DNA of 7,517 bases from Pedobacter sp. (GCA_030149995.1 JASLGV010000075.1:1-7517), one strand, 5' to 3'; shown: positions 1 through 7,203, numbered from the stretch's first letter. Notes: generated from the sequence alone by a model not told the origin. A program made the numbers and translations.

Positions 1-2802
1 GAAATAAGTAGAGTAATAAGCAGTTGTGATATAAGGTATAACCACAATGTTATTTTTGGTTGGGTTGGCTGTATTTTCCAGGCCATCTCTAAATACGCCC
101 TGAATAATCCGCGGTGTTTCCCTGTCTAAACTTAATTTAGATAGACCTCTTATGTACAAATACTCTTCTGTTGCATTGTAAATATCTCCTCCTTTTTTAA
201 TATCAAGTAAGAAAGAAAGATTGAAGTTTTTGTACGTGAAACTATTAGTAATACCGGCAGTAAAATCAGGTGTTCTATCCCCCATATTGGTAAAGTTGGT
301 ATCCTTGATCGGCATTCCATTAGCTGGGTTGATCAGGATCTGACCGGCATTGTTACGTAAGTAGTTCAAACCAGCAATAGATAAAAGCGATGAACCCACA
401 GAATACTGAGCCCTTGCATTGTCTGTTAACCAGGTATCTGATAAATAGAATACATCCTGTCCGGCAGGTAATGATAAAATACGGCCGCGATTGCGCGAAA
501 TATTGGCAGAGATATCCCAGCTAAAATTGGTATTTTTAATCGGCGTACCTTTTACCATTAACTCAAAACCTCTGTTACGGATTTTACCACTGTTGATGTA
601 ACCCAAAATCGCCCCGGTTGCATAACTTAAACGAGGTGCTGTAATTTGTTTGTCTGAAACGTTTTCATAAATAGAGAAATCAAAAGATAAACGGTTGTTA
701 AAGAATCCCAATTCCATACCGCCCTCTTTCGAAGTGGTAAACTCAGCAACCAGGTTTGGATTACCAGCCGTTACATCTGTTGCAAATCCACCACCGGTGG
801 TTGTTTGAGCAACCAGTTTTGTTTTGGTTATATAGGCTTCGCGTGCATCTTTACCAGATTGACCATAAGAAGCTCTTAATTTACCGAATGATAACCATTT
901 TGCATGTTCTTTAACGGCTTTCAGGTCTGAAAACACGAAACTCAAAGAGGCTGCCGGGTAGAAAAAGTTATAGTTTGCGAGCGGCAAGGTAGAAGAGTAA
1001 TCCTGTCTGCCTGTTAAGGTCAAATACACGATTTCATCATAACCCAACTCAGCCTGTGCAAAAGCACCCACTTTACGTTTGATTTTATTGGTATAAGCAG
1101 CACGTTGTGTGGTTGGATCGGTGTTGTTGATACTGTAGAAATCCTGCTCGTAAAAACGGGTTCCAAACAGTGCATTTGTCTCATCCGAATCGTCCATTAA
1201 ATCGCCGCCAATACGAAGGACGGGTTTAAATTTACCGAAATCTTTTCTGAACGTTCCAACAACAGATGAGTTAAACAATCTTTTAACATTGGTATAGGTA
1301 TTGATACCGCCACCTGAATAAGCTGTTCCGCTTACATTAGCCTGATAAGATTGTGGATGATAAGCTGACAAACCCGTTTGCGTATACATATCTGCACCAC
1401 CTCTTGCTGTAAGGGAGAACCACTTGGTTGGTGTATAGTCTAAACCAACGTTCGAGATAACCCTGTTCAGCTTATCCCAGTTCGGGTTTTTGTTGATGGC
1501 CCAATAAGGGTTATCCAGCTCGCCGGATAAACTTCCGGTAATGGTTCTGCGTCCGCCTGTTTGCGGATCGATGTAGTTACGCATATCATCAACCAAAGGC
1601 CATGAAAGGGCACTCAGCATGGCACTTCCTGTTCCCTTGTAGATTTTATCCGTTTTAGAAGAAATAAAGTTGATCGAAGCATTTAAACTTAACTTATCGC
1701 TAATTTTAGATACGCCGCTTAATTTAAAATTCAAACTTTTATAACCTGTACTTGGCAGGTATCCGCTTTGATCGGTATAACCTAAACTGGTTCTCACCGA
1801 AAGTTTTTCAGAACCACCTTCTATTGAAGCATTGTGTTTTTGAGTAAAACCGGTTTTGTAGAAGTTACCTACGTTATCATAAATTTTACGGTCAGCCGGG
1901 TACTTGGCACCAAAATAGGTACGTGTACGCACTTCTTCGTCGAAAATACCGCCAGCACCACCACCGTAAACCGTTTGAATATCCGGGAAACGGTATGCAT
2001 TTTCAACTCTGAAAGAGTTGCTGTACGTTACTCTTGCTGTTCCTGCCTTGGCTCTTTTTGTGGTGATAACCACCGCGCCTGATGCTCCTTCGGTACCATA
2101 TAAAGCAGCGGCTTCCGGTCCTTTTAAGATGGTGATCGATTCAATCTCTTCCGGATTAATATCCATGGCTCGGTTACCATAATCGTTGTTACGGTTAAAA
2201 CTTCCCTGTCCTACCAAGCTGTAATCTGAAAACGTTTTGTTTGAGATAGGCAATCCATCTACCACAAATAAAGGCTGGTTATCACCGTCCAATGATACCC
2301 CACCACGAATAACGATCTGAGAAGAAGCACCTGGTGTTCCGGTTGTTGGTGTAATAACTGCACCGGCAACACGACCTTGTAAGGCATTTAAAAAGTTCTC
2401 ACGTTGGGTATCCGCCACTTCAGAGCCTTTTAAGGTTTGTGCAGCATAACCCATTGCTTTTTTAGATCTTGTAATACCCTGTCCGGTTACAATCACCTCG
2501 TCCAGGTTACTGGCATCGGTAACCAAGGCAACATTAATGGTGGCCGCGTCGCCAACCGTTTTTTCCTGCGTTCTGTATCCTATATAGGAAATACTCAGCA
2601 CATCACCTTTTACTGCTTTGATGGTGTAATTTCCATCTGCATTGGTTTGTGTAACCACCGTAGTCCCTTTTACCCGGATGGAAGCGCCTGGTACAGGCCC
2701 ATCTGCCGAAGTTACCTTACCGGAAATGGTAATTTGCTGCGCAATGGCTTGCGCCAGCAAAAGAAACGTACCAATAAAAATTAGTAGTAGCTTTTTTTTC
2801 AT
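1..2802 (-). CDS. SusC/RagA-family TonB-linked outer membrane receptor (C-terminus beyond window)
   Basis: Outer-membrane beta-barrel receptor that normally pairs with a SusD-like lipoprotein to import glycans or peptides using TonB energy. The reverse-strand frame is open for 934 codons from the ATG at 2802-2800 and continues past base 1; relatives of about 1000-1100 residues suggest roughly 80-150 are missing. The N-terminus (MKKKLLLIFIGTFLLLAQA) is a Sec signal peptide, with a likely cut near AIA-QQ at about residue 21 and no lipobox. Residues 24-95 form a carboxypeptidase-regulatory-like domain (ISGKV, GYRTQ). The TonB box LDEVIVTG starts at residue 100. The plug follows, with FVVDGLPI and the SusC signature ESITILKGPEAAALYG at 221-236, then the barrel. 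Near the edge, ETPRIIQGVFRDG is a typical late-barrel SusC motif. A susD partner would lie off the left edge. It is divergent from the DeoR gene. The substrate is unknown; amino-sugar or peptidoglycan glycans are inferred only from the neighbours. Family call very secure. Confidence 0.96.
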   Translation of the reverse strand, partial: MKKKLLLIFIGTFLLLAQAIAQQITISGKVTSADGPVPGASIRVKGTTVVTQTNADGNYTIKAVKGDVLSISYIGYRTQEKTVGDAATINVALVTDASNLDEVIVTGQGITRSKKAMGYAAQTLKGSEVADTQRENFLNALQGRVAGAVITPTTGTPGASSQIVIRGGVSLDGDNQPLFVVDGLPISNKTFSDYSLVGQGSFNRNNDYGNRAMDINPEEIESITILKGPEAAALYGTEGASGAVVITTKRAKAGTARVTYSNSFRVENAYRFPDIQTVYGGGAGGIFDEEVRTRTYFGAKYPADRKIYDNVGNFYKTGFTQKHNASIEGGSEKLSVRTSLGYTDQSGYLPSTGYKSLNFKLSGVSKISDKLSLNASINFISSKTDKIYKGTGSAMLSALSWPLVDDMRNYIDPQTGGRRTITGSLSGELDNPYWAINKNPNWDKLNRVISNVGLDYTPTKWFSLTARGGADMYTQTGLSAYHPQSYQANVSGTAYSGGGINTYTNVKRLFNSSVVGTFRKDFGKFKPVLRIGGDLMDDSDETNALFGTRFYEQDFYSINNTDPTTQRAAYTNKIKRKVGAFAQAELGYDEIVYLTLTGRQDYSSTLPLANYNFFYPAASLSFVFSDLKAVKEHAKWLSFGKLRASYGQSGKDAREAYITKTKLVAQTTTGGGFATDVTAGNPNLVAEFTTSKEGGMELGFFNNRLSFDFSIYENVSDKQITAPRLSYATGAILGYINSGKIRNRGFELMVKGTPIKNTNFSWDISANISRNRGRILSLPAGQDVFYLSDTWLTDNARAQYSVGSSLLSIAGLNYLRNNAGQILINPANGMPIKDTNFTNMGDRTPDFTAGITNSFTYKNFNLSFLLDIKKGGDIYNATEEYLYIRGLSKLSLDRETPRIIQGVFRDGLENTANPTKNNIVVIPYITTAYYSTYF

Positions 2803-2855
2803 AAAGACTTTCAATTTGGTTAAATTAATTGTTTGGTTTTTTGTTGTTTGAAACA

Positions 2856-2870
2856 CGCAAATTAACGCAA
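2856..2870. promoter_or_regulatory. Phased CGCAA repeat pair, candidate operator in the receptor leader/promoter
   Basis: CGCAA occurs at 2856-2860 and again at 2866-2870, exactly 10 bp apart, about 55-70 bp upstream of the receptor start codon. Read toward the receptor it is TTGCGTTAAT followed by TTGCGTGTTT. It matches the second cluster at 2961-2984. A poor -7-like element for the receptor (TTAATTTG, reverse complement of 2858-2865) lies inside it, without a recognisable -33 TTG at the right distance. A protein bound here could block receptor transcription. Operator role is inferred. Confidence 0.4.
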
Positions 2871-2898
2871 GTTTTCTAATATCTATAGCTAATATGAC

Positions 2899-2924
2899 AA
2901 TAGTTTTTCAATAAAAAAACTATT
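2899..2924. repeat. Perfect 10-bp inverted repeat in the divergent spacer
   Basis: AATAGTTTTT (2899-2908) and AAAAACTATT (2915-2924) are exact reverse complements separated by six bases (CAATAA). The element is entirely A/T apart from one G:C pair per arm and sits between the two CGCA repeat clusters. It could be a dimer binding site or a DNA-bending or melting element. A terminator role is unlikely, because it lies upstream of both divergent genes. The symmetry is seen directly; the function is not known. Confidence 0.5.
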
Positions 2925-2960
2925 TAACATAAAAAGCGTCACTCAATTACAAAAAATTAT

Positions 2961-2984
2961 CGCAAACAAACGCACAAACACGCA
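2961..2984. promoter_or_regulatory. Triple CGCA repeat with 10-bp spacing, candidate DeoR-type operator
   Basis: CGCA starts at 2961, 2971 and 2981, so three copies fall on the same face of the helix (CGCAAACAAA, CGCACAAACA, CGCATGTCGT). On the other strand the unit reads roughly TGCGTnTTT. Tandem direct repeats spaced about one helical turn are typical operators of DeoR-family repressors such as IolR and AgaR. The cluster lies immediately upstream of the candidate -33 element of the DeoR gene, and a two-copy version lies near the receptor gene. This suggests one regulator controls both directions. Binding is inferred. Confidence 0.5.
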
Positions 2985-2989
2985 TGTCG

Positions 2990-3019
2990 TTGAGAATTTA
3001 AAAATCTTTTATACATTCG
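2990..3019 (+). promoter_or_regulatory. Candidate Bacteroidota-type promoter of the DeoR-family gene
   Basis: TTG at 2990-2992 is followed after 19 bp by TACATTCG at 3012-3019. This fits the Bacteroidota primary-sigma pattern (-33 TTG, -7 TAnnTTTG) with one mismatch in the -7 box. The predicted start of transcription, about 3024-3027, would give a leader of only about 10-13 nt. Spacing and placement are good, but the motif is short and could be chance in AT-rich DNA. Confidence 0.5.
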
Positions 3020-3030
3020 TGTAAACGAAT
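3015..3030. promoter_or_regulatory. 16-bp palindrome overlapping the DeoR gene's predicted -7 box and transcription start
   Basis: ATTCGT (3015-3020) and ACGAAT (3025-3030) are perfect inverted arms around GTAA, ending six bases before the ATG at 3037. It overlaps the candidate -7 element. A protein bound here would block transcription, which would fit autorepression. If it is instead partly transcribed, too little of the left arm would be in the mRNA to form a hairpin. The symmetry is seen directly; operator function is inferred. Confidence 0.4.
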
Positions 3031-3036
3031 AACCTT

Positions 3037-3783
3037 ATGCTCAAAAAAGAACGGCACGATTTCATCATGCGCCAGATCAATCTGCACAACCGGGTACTGA
3101 CTTCAGATCTTGTTCAGCAACTTAATGTTTCGGAAGACACCATTAGAAGGGACCTACAGGAACTGGTAGATGAAGGCCGGCTTTTTAAGGTACACGGGGG
3201 CGCTTTATCCAAATCTTACCACTCTTCTTTCGACGACAGTACGGTGTATGCGAAAGAAAGTAAAATTGTTATTGCAAAGAAAGCCATCAACCTGGTTAAG
3301 GACGGAATGGTGATTTTAACCGGAGGCGGCACCACGGTTTTAGAGTTTGTTAAACAGCTGCCTCAAAATTTACAGGCAACCTTTTTTACCATCAGTCCGA
3401 TGGTGGCGGTAGAACTGTCTAAATACAATAATTTAGAGGTTATTTTAATCGGTGGTTCATTTTCTAAAAATTCGCAGATTACCTATGGGGGGCACGTCAT
3501 AAACCAGCTCTCAGAAATTAAAGCCGATTTATGCCTGATGGGTACCAGTGCCATCCATCCAAAGGAGGGATTAACTGATACAGACTGGGAAATTAACCAG
3601 CTTAAAAAGACCATGTTTGCGGCTTCTAAAAAAGCAGCCATTCTCTGTATTTCAGAAAAATTAGATATTGTACTTCGCTTACGTGTGTGTACCATAGAAA
3701 GCATTGACTACCTCATTACCGAGTTAAATGAGGAAGATGATGCCCTATCGGGATACAAAAGCAAAAATTTACAAATCCTGTAA
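3037..3783 (+). CDS. DeoR/GlpR-family transcriptional regulator
   Basis: DNA-binding repressor of the DeoR family, whose members usually sense a sugar phosphate from the pathway they control. It has 248 residues, close to the usual 250. Residues 5-58 form the DeoR winged helix-turn-helix, with recognition helix SEDTIRRDLQEL at 32-43 and wing signature GRLFKVHGGAL at 47-57. Residues 75-230 form the DeoRC sensor domain, with the phosphosugar-loop motif LTGGGTT at 94-100 and the conserved block GLTDTDWEINQLKKTM at 178-193. An in-frame TAA at 3022-3024 leaves 3037 as the first ATG; no Shine-Dalgarno is visible, as usual in this phylum. It is divergent from the SusC gene and convergent with anmK. 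The phased repeats and palindrome upstream are likely binding sites for it. The effector is not identifiable; an amino-sugar phosphate is inferred from the neighbours. Confidence 0.93.
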   Translation: MLKKERHDFIMRQINLHNRVLTSDLVQQLNVSEDTIRRDLQELVDEGRLFKVHGGALSKSYHSSFDDSTVYAKESKIVIAKKAINLVKDGMVILTGGGTTVLEFVKQLPQNLQATFFTISPMVAVELSKYNNLEVILIGGSFSKNSQITYGGHVINQLSEIKADLCLMGTSAIHPKEGLTDTDWEINQLKKTMFAASKKAAILCISEKLDIVLRLRVCTIESIDYLITELNEEDDALSGYKSKNLQIL

Positions 3784-3806
3784 CTTTCTACTATAAAGCC
3801 TTTTAT

Positions 3807-5003
3807 TTAAGCCGGCAAACTTATCTTCCCCATACAAACGGATGGTACGCCTTGCCGGCTGCCAAAACCGATCGGATTACCACATAAACTTTCATTTGCA
3901 AGAACCGCAAAAAGGACTGCTTCTTTTGCATCCGGATGTACATTAAGGCTGGCTGTTGTTAACCAAACGGCTTGCGGTAAAGAGGCTTTCAGTAAACCGG
4001 TTAGCATTGGATTATGCATGCCACCACCGCTTATATAAATACTGTAGCCACCTGCTTCGCCAAAACATTTCCCGATGGCTGCTACGATAGACCTGCACGA
4101 AAAATGGCACAATGTAGCCATTACATCCTCAGGTTTTAAATGTTTGGTAGAAGATTTTTTCTGCGCCAGATACAGGTAATCAAGGCTAAAAAGCTCGGGA
4201 CCCGTTGTTTTAGGCAAAGGCGCTTCAAAAAAATCCTCCTCCAGCAAAGCTTTTAATAAGCCTTCGTTTAATGTACCGGAAAGAGCTATTGCGCCATCTG
4301 CATCGTAAAACTGATTATAATATTTTTGCACATACTGATCCATAAGGGTATTACCCGGCCCAACATCTGTTGAAAAAACAGCTGTTGCATCCATTGAACC
4401 TGGCAGGTAAGTAAAGTTGGCAATGCCGCCAATATTAAGCATCACTCGGTTTTCTCCCTTTTTTGAAAAAATAAGATAATCGCCATAAACGGCAAGGGGC
4501 GCGCCTTCCCCACCAGCAGCCAGGTGTTTTTGCCTGAAATCTGAAAGCGTAATAATACCGGTCTTCACAGCCAAATGATCGCCATCGCCAATCTGCAAAG
4601 TACCATTTGGGTAATCGGGCAGTTTGTGCAAAGATTGGGGTGCATGAAAAATAGTTTGCCCGTGGCTTGCTATAAAATCGATATCGTGAGATTTATATCC
4701 CCATTCTTCAATTGCTTCATTGATCAGCTGAGCATGTACCCTTGCAATGTGCTCGTTCATTAAACACACAAGCTGCAGGTTTACTTCCGTTTTCGAAAAA
4801 ATGGCTTTTATTTTTGCCCTAAAATCTGCCGTATAGCTGGCTGTTTTAAATTGAAGTACTTCTACCGATGTTTCTTTCCCGCTTCCTGATATGGCACATA
4901 AAGCAATGTCCAACCCATCCATAGAGGTACCAGACATCAGTCCAATAACTAACCGTTTATCCTTATTTGCCCTTAAGTAGAGTGCCTGTATTTGCGCGTT
5001 CAT
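3807..5003 (-). CDS. anmK: Anhydro-N-acetylmuramic acid kinase
   Basis: Cytoplasmic kinase of peptidoglycan recycling: it hydrolyses the 1,6-anhydro bond of anhMurNAc and phosphorylates it with ATP, giving MurNAc-6-phosphate. It has 398 residues against about 370 for the E. coli enzyme. Family landmarks run in order: nucleotide/phosphate loop GLMSGTSMDGLD (21-32), SHGQTIFHAP (113-122), DFRQKHLAAGGEGAPL (155-170), LNIGGIANF (189-197), TDVGPGNTLMD (212-222) with likely catalytic Asp213, TTGPELF (266-272), SGGGMHNP (325-332) and DAKEAVLFAVLAN (358-370). All key motifs are intact. The start at 5003 is the first ATG after an in-frame stop at 5036-5034 and leaves about 16 residues ahead of the conserved core; no other ATG is available there. 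It ends 23 bp from the convergent DeoR gene and is divergent from the NagB-LmbE fusion. MurQ, which would use its product, is not in the window. Confidence 0.95.
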   Translation of the reverse strand: MNAQIQALYLRANKDKRLVIGLMSGTSMDGLDIALCAISGSGKETSVEVLQFKTASYTADFRAKIKAIFSKTEVNLQLVCLMNEHIARVHAQLINEAIEEWGYKSHDIDFIASHGQTIFHAPQSLHKLPDYPNGTLQIGDGDHLAVKTGIITLSDFRQKHLAAGGEGAPLAVYGDYLIFSKKGENRVMLNIGGIANFTYLPGSMDATAVFSTDVGPGNTLMDQYVQKYYNQFYDADGAIALSGTLNEGLLKALLEEDFFEAPLPKTTGPELFSLDYLYLAQKKSSTKHLKPEDVMATLCHFSCRSIVAAIGKCFGEAGGYSIYISGGGMHNPMLTGLLKASLPQAVWLTTASLNVHPDAKEAVLFAVLANESLCGNPIGFGSRQGVPSVCMGKISLPA

Positions 5004-5149
5004 TTGTAATATTTCATCAAGATAATCAAACGTTTATTGATTTACACTCTTGCTGTGCATAAAAAAATAAAAGTAAAAAACCTTTAGCAAAGTTCGGGTA
5101 TAACTGCCTATATTTACTGCTCCGTACATCAAAATCCATATAAGAAAAA
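5004..5149. promoter_or_regulatory. Divergent anmK / nagB-lmbE spacer with weak promoter candidates
   Basis: This 146-bp AT-rich spacer must hold the start signals for both flanking genes. Toward the fusion gene, TATATTTA (5109-5116) matches TAnnTTTG at seven of eight positions and would give a leader of about 30 nt, but no clear TTG lies 19-21 bp upstream. Toward anmK, AACGTTTG (reverse complement of 5027-5034) is another seven-of-eight match, inside a weak imperfect dyad (ATCAA at 5025-5029, TTGAT at 5037-5041). The CGCA phased repeats of the other spacer are absent, so the same regulator site is not evident here. Confidence 0.3.
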
Positions 5150-7078
5150 ATGGCTAGATTAAATTTACTGGAGGAAACACGCTTCGAAAAACTTCCCGTT
5201 AGCGTATTTGAAAATCCAAAAATTGCCTCGGTTAATGTTGCGCATCGCATTGCCAATATTATCAAAACCAAACAGGCAAACAATGCACCTGCCGTACTGG
5301 GCTTAGCAACAGGTGTTACCCCAATTGCAGTTTATGCCGAACTGGTAAGACTGCATAAAGAAGAAGGGTTAAGTTTTAAAAATGTTATAACTTTTAATCT
5401 GGATGAATACTATCCGATGCAGCCAAATTCGGTACAGAGTTATGTAACATTTATGAACGAAAACCTTTTCGATCATATCGATATTGACAGAAAAAATGTT
5501 CACATTCCGGATGGCACGCTGGCTTTAGATGATATTCCGGCTTTCTGTCTGGCTTACGAAAAGAAAATTGGTGATTTAGGCGGTCTGGACATCCAGATTC
5601 TGGGTATTGGTCGTACAGGTCACATCGGATTTAACGAACCTGGTTCTGCACCCAACTCCGGTACACGCCTGGTAACCCTTGATGATTTAACACGCCGGGA
5701 TGCTGCACGCGATTTCGGAGGAAAATCTTTCGTACCAACCAAAGCCATTACAATGGGCATTGGCACCATCTTCAAAGCACGCGAAATTATCCTGATGGCC
5801 TGGAGCCGTAAAAAAGCTTCCATCATTAAAAAAGCTGTTGAAGGAGAAATTTCGGGAGAAGTACCTGCTACCTTCCTTCAGTTATCAGATAATGTAGAGT
5901 TTATTCTGGATCAACCTGCTGCCTCTGAACTTACACGTTTCAACACCCCTTGGTTGGTAAATGATTGTGTGTGGACAGATGCATTGATCCGTAAAGCGGT
6001 AATCTGGCTGGCAAACACCCTGAAAAAACCAATTTTAAAATTAACAGAAGACGATTATAACAACAATGGTATGGCACAACTGGCCACAGAAAAAGGGCCG
6101 GTTTACAACATAAACATTCATATTTTCAATAAACTTCAACACACCATTACGGGCTGGCCGGGTGGAAAACCAAATGCAGACGATTCTCAACGGCCTGAGA
6201 GAGCCGAGCCAGCAAAAAAACGGGTTATCATATTTTCTCCGCATCCGGACGATGATGTAATTTCGATGGGTGGAACCTTTATCAGGCTGGCAGACCAGAA
6301 ACATGATGTACATGTAGCTTATCAAACCTCGGGCAATACAGCCGTTTGGGATGATGATGCACTGCGTTTCGTTGAATTCAACGTGGATTTTGCCGAAAAA
6401 ATGGGATTGGACAACAGCAAAATAAAAACACTGTATAATGATATGCGTGCTTTTATGGAGCAGAAAAAACCAAACCAGATCGATACTCCTGAAATACAAA
6501 CGGTAAAAGGCCTGATTAGAAAAGGGGAAGCAATTGCCGGTGCGCGCTACTGTGGACTGGAAGATGACCACATCCATTTTATGGCCTTACCCTTTTATGA
6601 AAGCGGCAAGGTTCAGAAAAACTCTGTAACGGATTTAGATATAGAACTCACCATTGACTTGCTTCAAAAAGTAAAGCCACACCAGGTTTTTGCTGCCGGC
6701 GATTTTGAGGATCCGCATGGAACACATCTGGTGTGTTTTAACATTATTCTCGAGGCACTTAAACGTTTACGCAAAACCGAAAGCTGGGCTAAAGATTGCT
6801 GGTTGTGGATGTACCGTGGTGCATGGCACGAATTTGAAACCTACGAGATCGAAATGGCCGTGCCAATCAGTCCGCAGGAACTTGAGCGTAAAAAATATGC
6901 TATTTTCAAACACCAGAGCCAAAAAGACCGTGCGGTATTTCCAGGCGATGATGCCCGGGAATTCTGGCAACGTGCCGAAGATAGAAACCGGGAAACAGCG
7001 AAGGCATACGACGAGCTGGGTCTGGCAGAATACGAAGCTATGGAGGCTTTTGTACGCTGGAAATTTGAAGACGAATAA
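5150..7078 (+). CDS. Glucosamine-6-phosphate deaminase-like / PIG-L (LmbE) deacetylase fusion protein
   Basis: A two-domain cytoplasmic protein of 642 residues, matching the roughly 650-residue NagB-like family known in Bacteroidota; often annotated nagB. Residues 15-265 are the NagB/RpiA-type domain: GLATGVTP (51-58), FNLDEYYP (82-89) with Asp85 equivalent to E. coli Asp72, and GIGRTGHIGFNEP (152-164) with His158 and Glu163 matching His143 and Glu148. The catalytic Asp141 position is Thr156, so ordinary deaminase activity is uncertain. Arg173 aligns with allosteric Arg158, but Lys160 is Val175. After a linker (about 266-355), residues 358-560 form a LmbE/PIG-L zinc deacetylase domain: SPHPDDDV (363-370) gives zinc ligands His365 and Asp368 and likely base Asp367, and DPHGTH (521-526) supplies His523 and ligand His526. 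An in-frame TAA at 5141-5143 fixes the start. It is transcribed alone, divergent from anmK and followed by a terminator. Substrate uncertain; an N-acetylated amino sugar is plausible. Confidence 0.93.
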   Translation: MARLNLLEETRFEKLPVSVFENPKIASVNVAHRIANIIKTKQANNAPAVLGLATGVTPIAVYAELVRLHKEEGLSFKNVITFNLDEYYPMQPNSVQSYVTFMNENLFDHIDIDRKNVHIPDGTLALDDIPAFCLAYEKKIGDLGGLDIQILGIGRTGHIGFNEPGSAPNSGTRLVTLDDLTRRDAARDFGGKSFVPTKAITMGIGTIFKAREIILMAWSRKKASIIKKAVEGEISGEVPATFLQLSDNVEFILDQPAASELTRFNTPWLVNDCVWTDALIRKAVIWLANTLKKPILKLTEDDYNNNGMAQLATEKGPVYNINIHIFNKLQHTITGWPGGKPNADDSQRPERAEPAKKRVIIFSPHPDDDVISMGGTFIRLADQKHDVHVAYQTSGNTAVWDDDALRFVEFNVDFAEKMGLDNSKIKTLYNDMRAFMEQKKPNQIDTPEIQTVKGLIRKGEAIAGARYCGLEDDHIHFMALPFYESGKVQKNSVTDLDIELTIDLLQKVKPHQVFAAGDFEDPHGTHLVCFNIILEALKRLRKTESWAKDCWLWMYRGAWHEFETYEIEMAVPISPQELERKKYAIFKHQSQKDRAVFPGDDAREFWQRAEDRNRETAKAYDELGLAEYEAMEAFVRWKFEDE

Positions 7079-7096
7079 AATAACTTTTGTTTTTAT

Positions 7097-7131
7097 AAAA
7101 CGTTCTGTCATACGGCAGAACGTTTTTTTTT
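7097..7131 (+). terminator. Intrinsic terminator after the NagB-LmbE gene
   Basis: AAAACGTTCTG (7097-7107) pairs perfectly with CAGAACGTTTT (7116-7126) around an eight-base loop (TCATACGG, in which a T-G and a C-G pair could extend the stem). The right arm runs into an uninterrupted T run at 7123-7131. It begins 18 bp after the stop codon, so the fusion gene's transcript should mostly end here and the next gene is probably transcribed separately. Confidence 0.9.
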
Positions 7132-7203
7132 GTTTAGGCCTTTTATTTTCTTTTATACAAACATTATTTTAATTTAGGTTCTTCTTAACCAAACAATCCA
7201 GTA

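Noticed and set aside
1834..2851. Three plus-strand open frames (1834-2082, 2437-2784, 2642-2851)
   Set aside because: They are antisense to the receptor's signal peptide, regulatory domain, plug and early barrel, which is continuously open and carries clear SusC motifs.
2801..2880. A consensus promoter for the receptor gene
   Set aside because: The only near -7 box (TTAATTTG on the minus strand, 2858-2865) has no TTG 19-21 bp upstream, so I did not list a promoter as such.
3784..3806. Possible bidirectional terminator between the convergent regulator and anmK genes
   Set aside because: Only a five-pair A/T stem (ATAAA-GCCT-TTTAT at 3793-3806) is present, with no GC core and no T run; too weak to call.
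5026..5283. 85-codon minus-strand frame starting inside the fusion gene and ending in the anmK upstream region
   Set aside because: Antisense to the NagB N-terminus; no family resemblance or start signals, and it fills the region where anmK's promoter must lie.
6041..6577. 178-codon open frame on the minus strand
   Set aside because: It lies wholly antisense to the linker and deacetylase domain of the fusion gene, whose protein motifs are unmistakable; its product resembles no known family and has no upstream signals.
6690..7172. 160-codon plus-strand frame overlapping the end of the fusion gene and the terminator
   Set aside because: Out-of-frame shadow: it reads straight through the strong terminator hairpin, starts inside the deacetylase domain, and its translation is rich in unlikely basic/aromatic mixtures with no motif.
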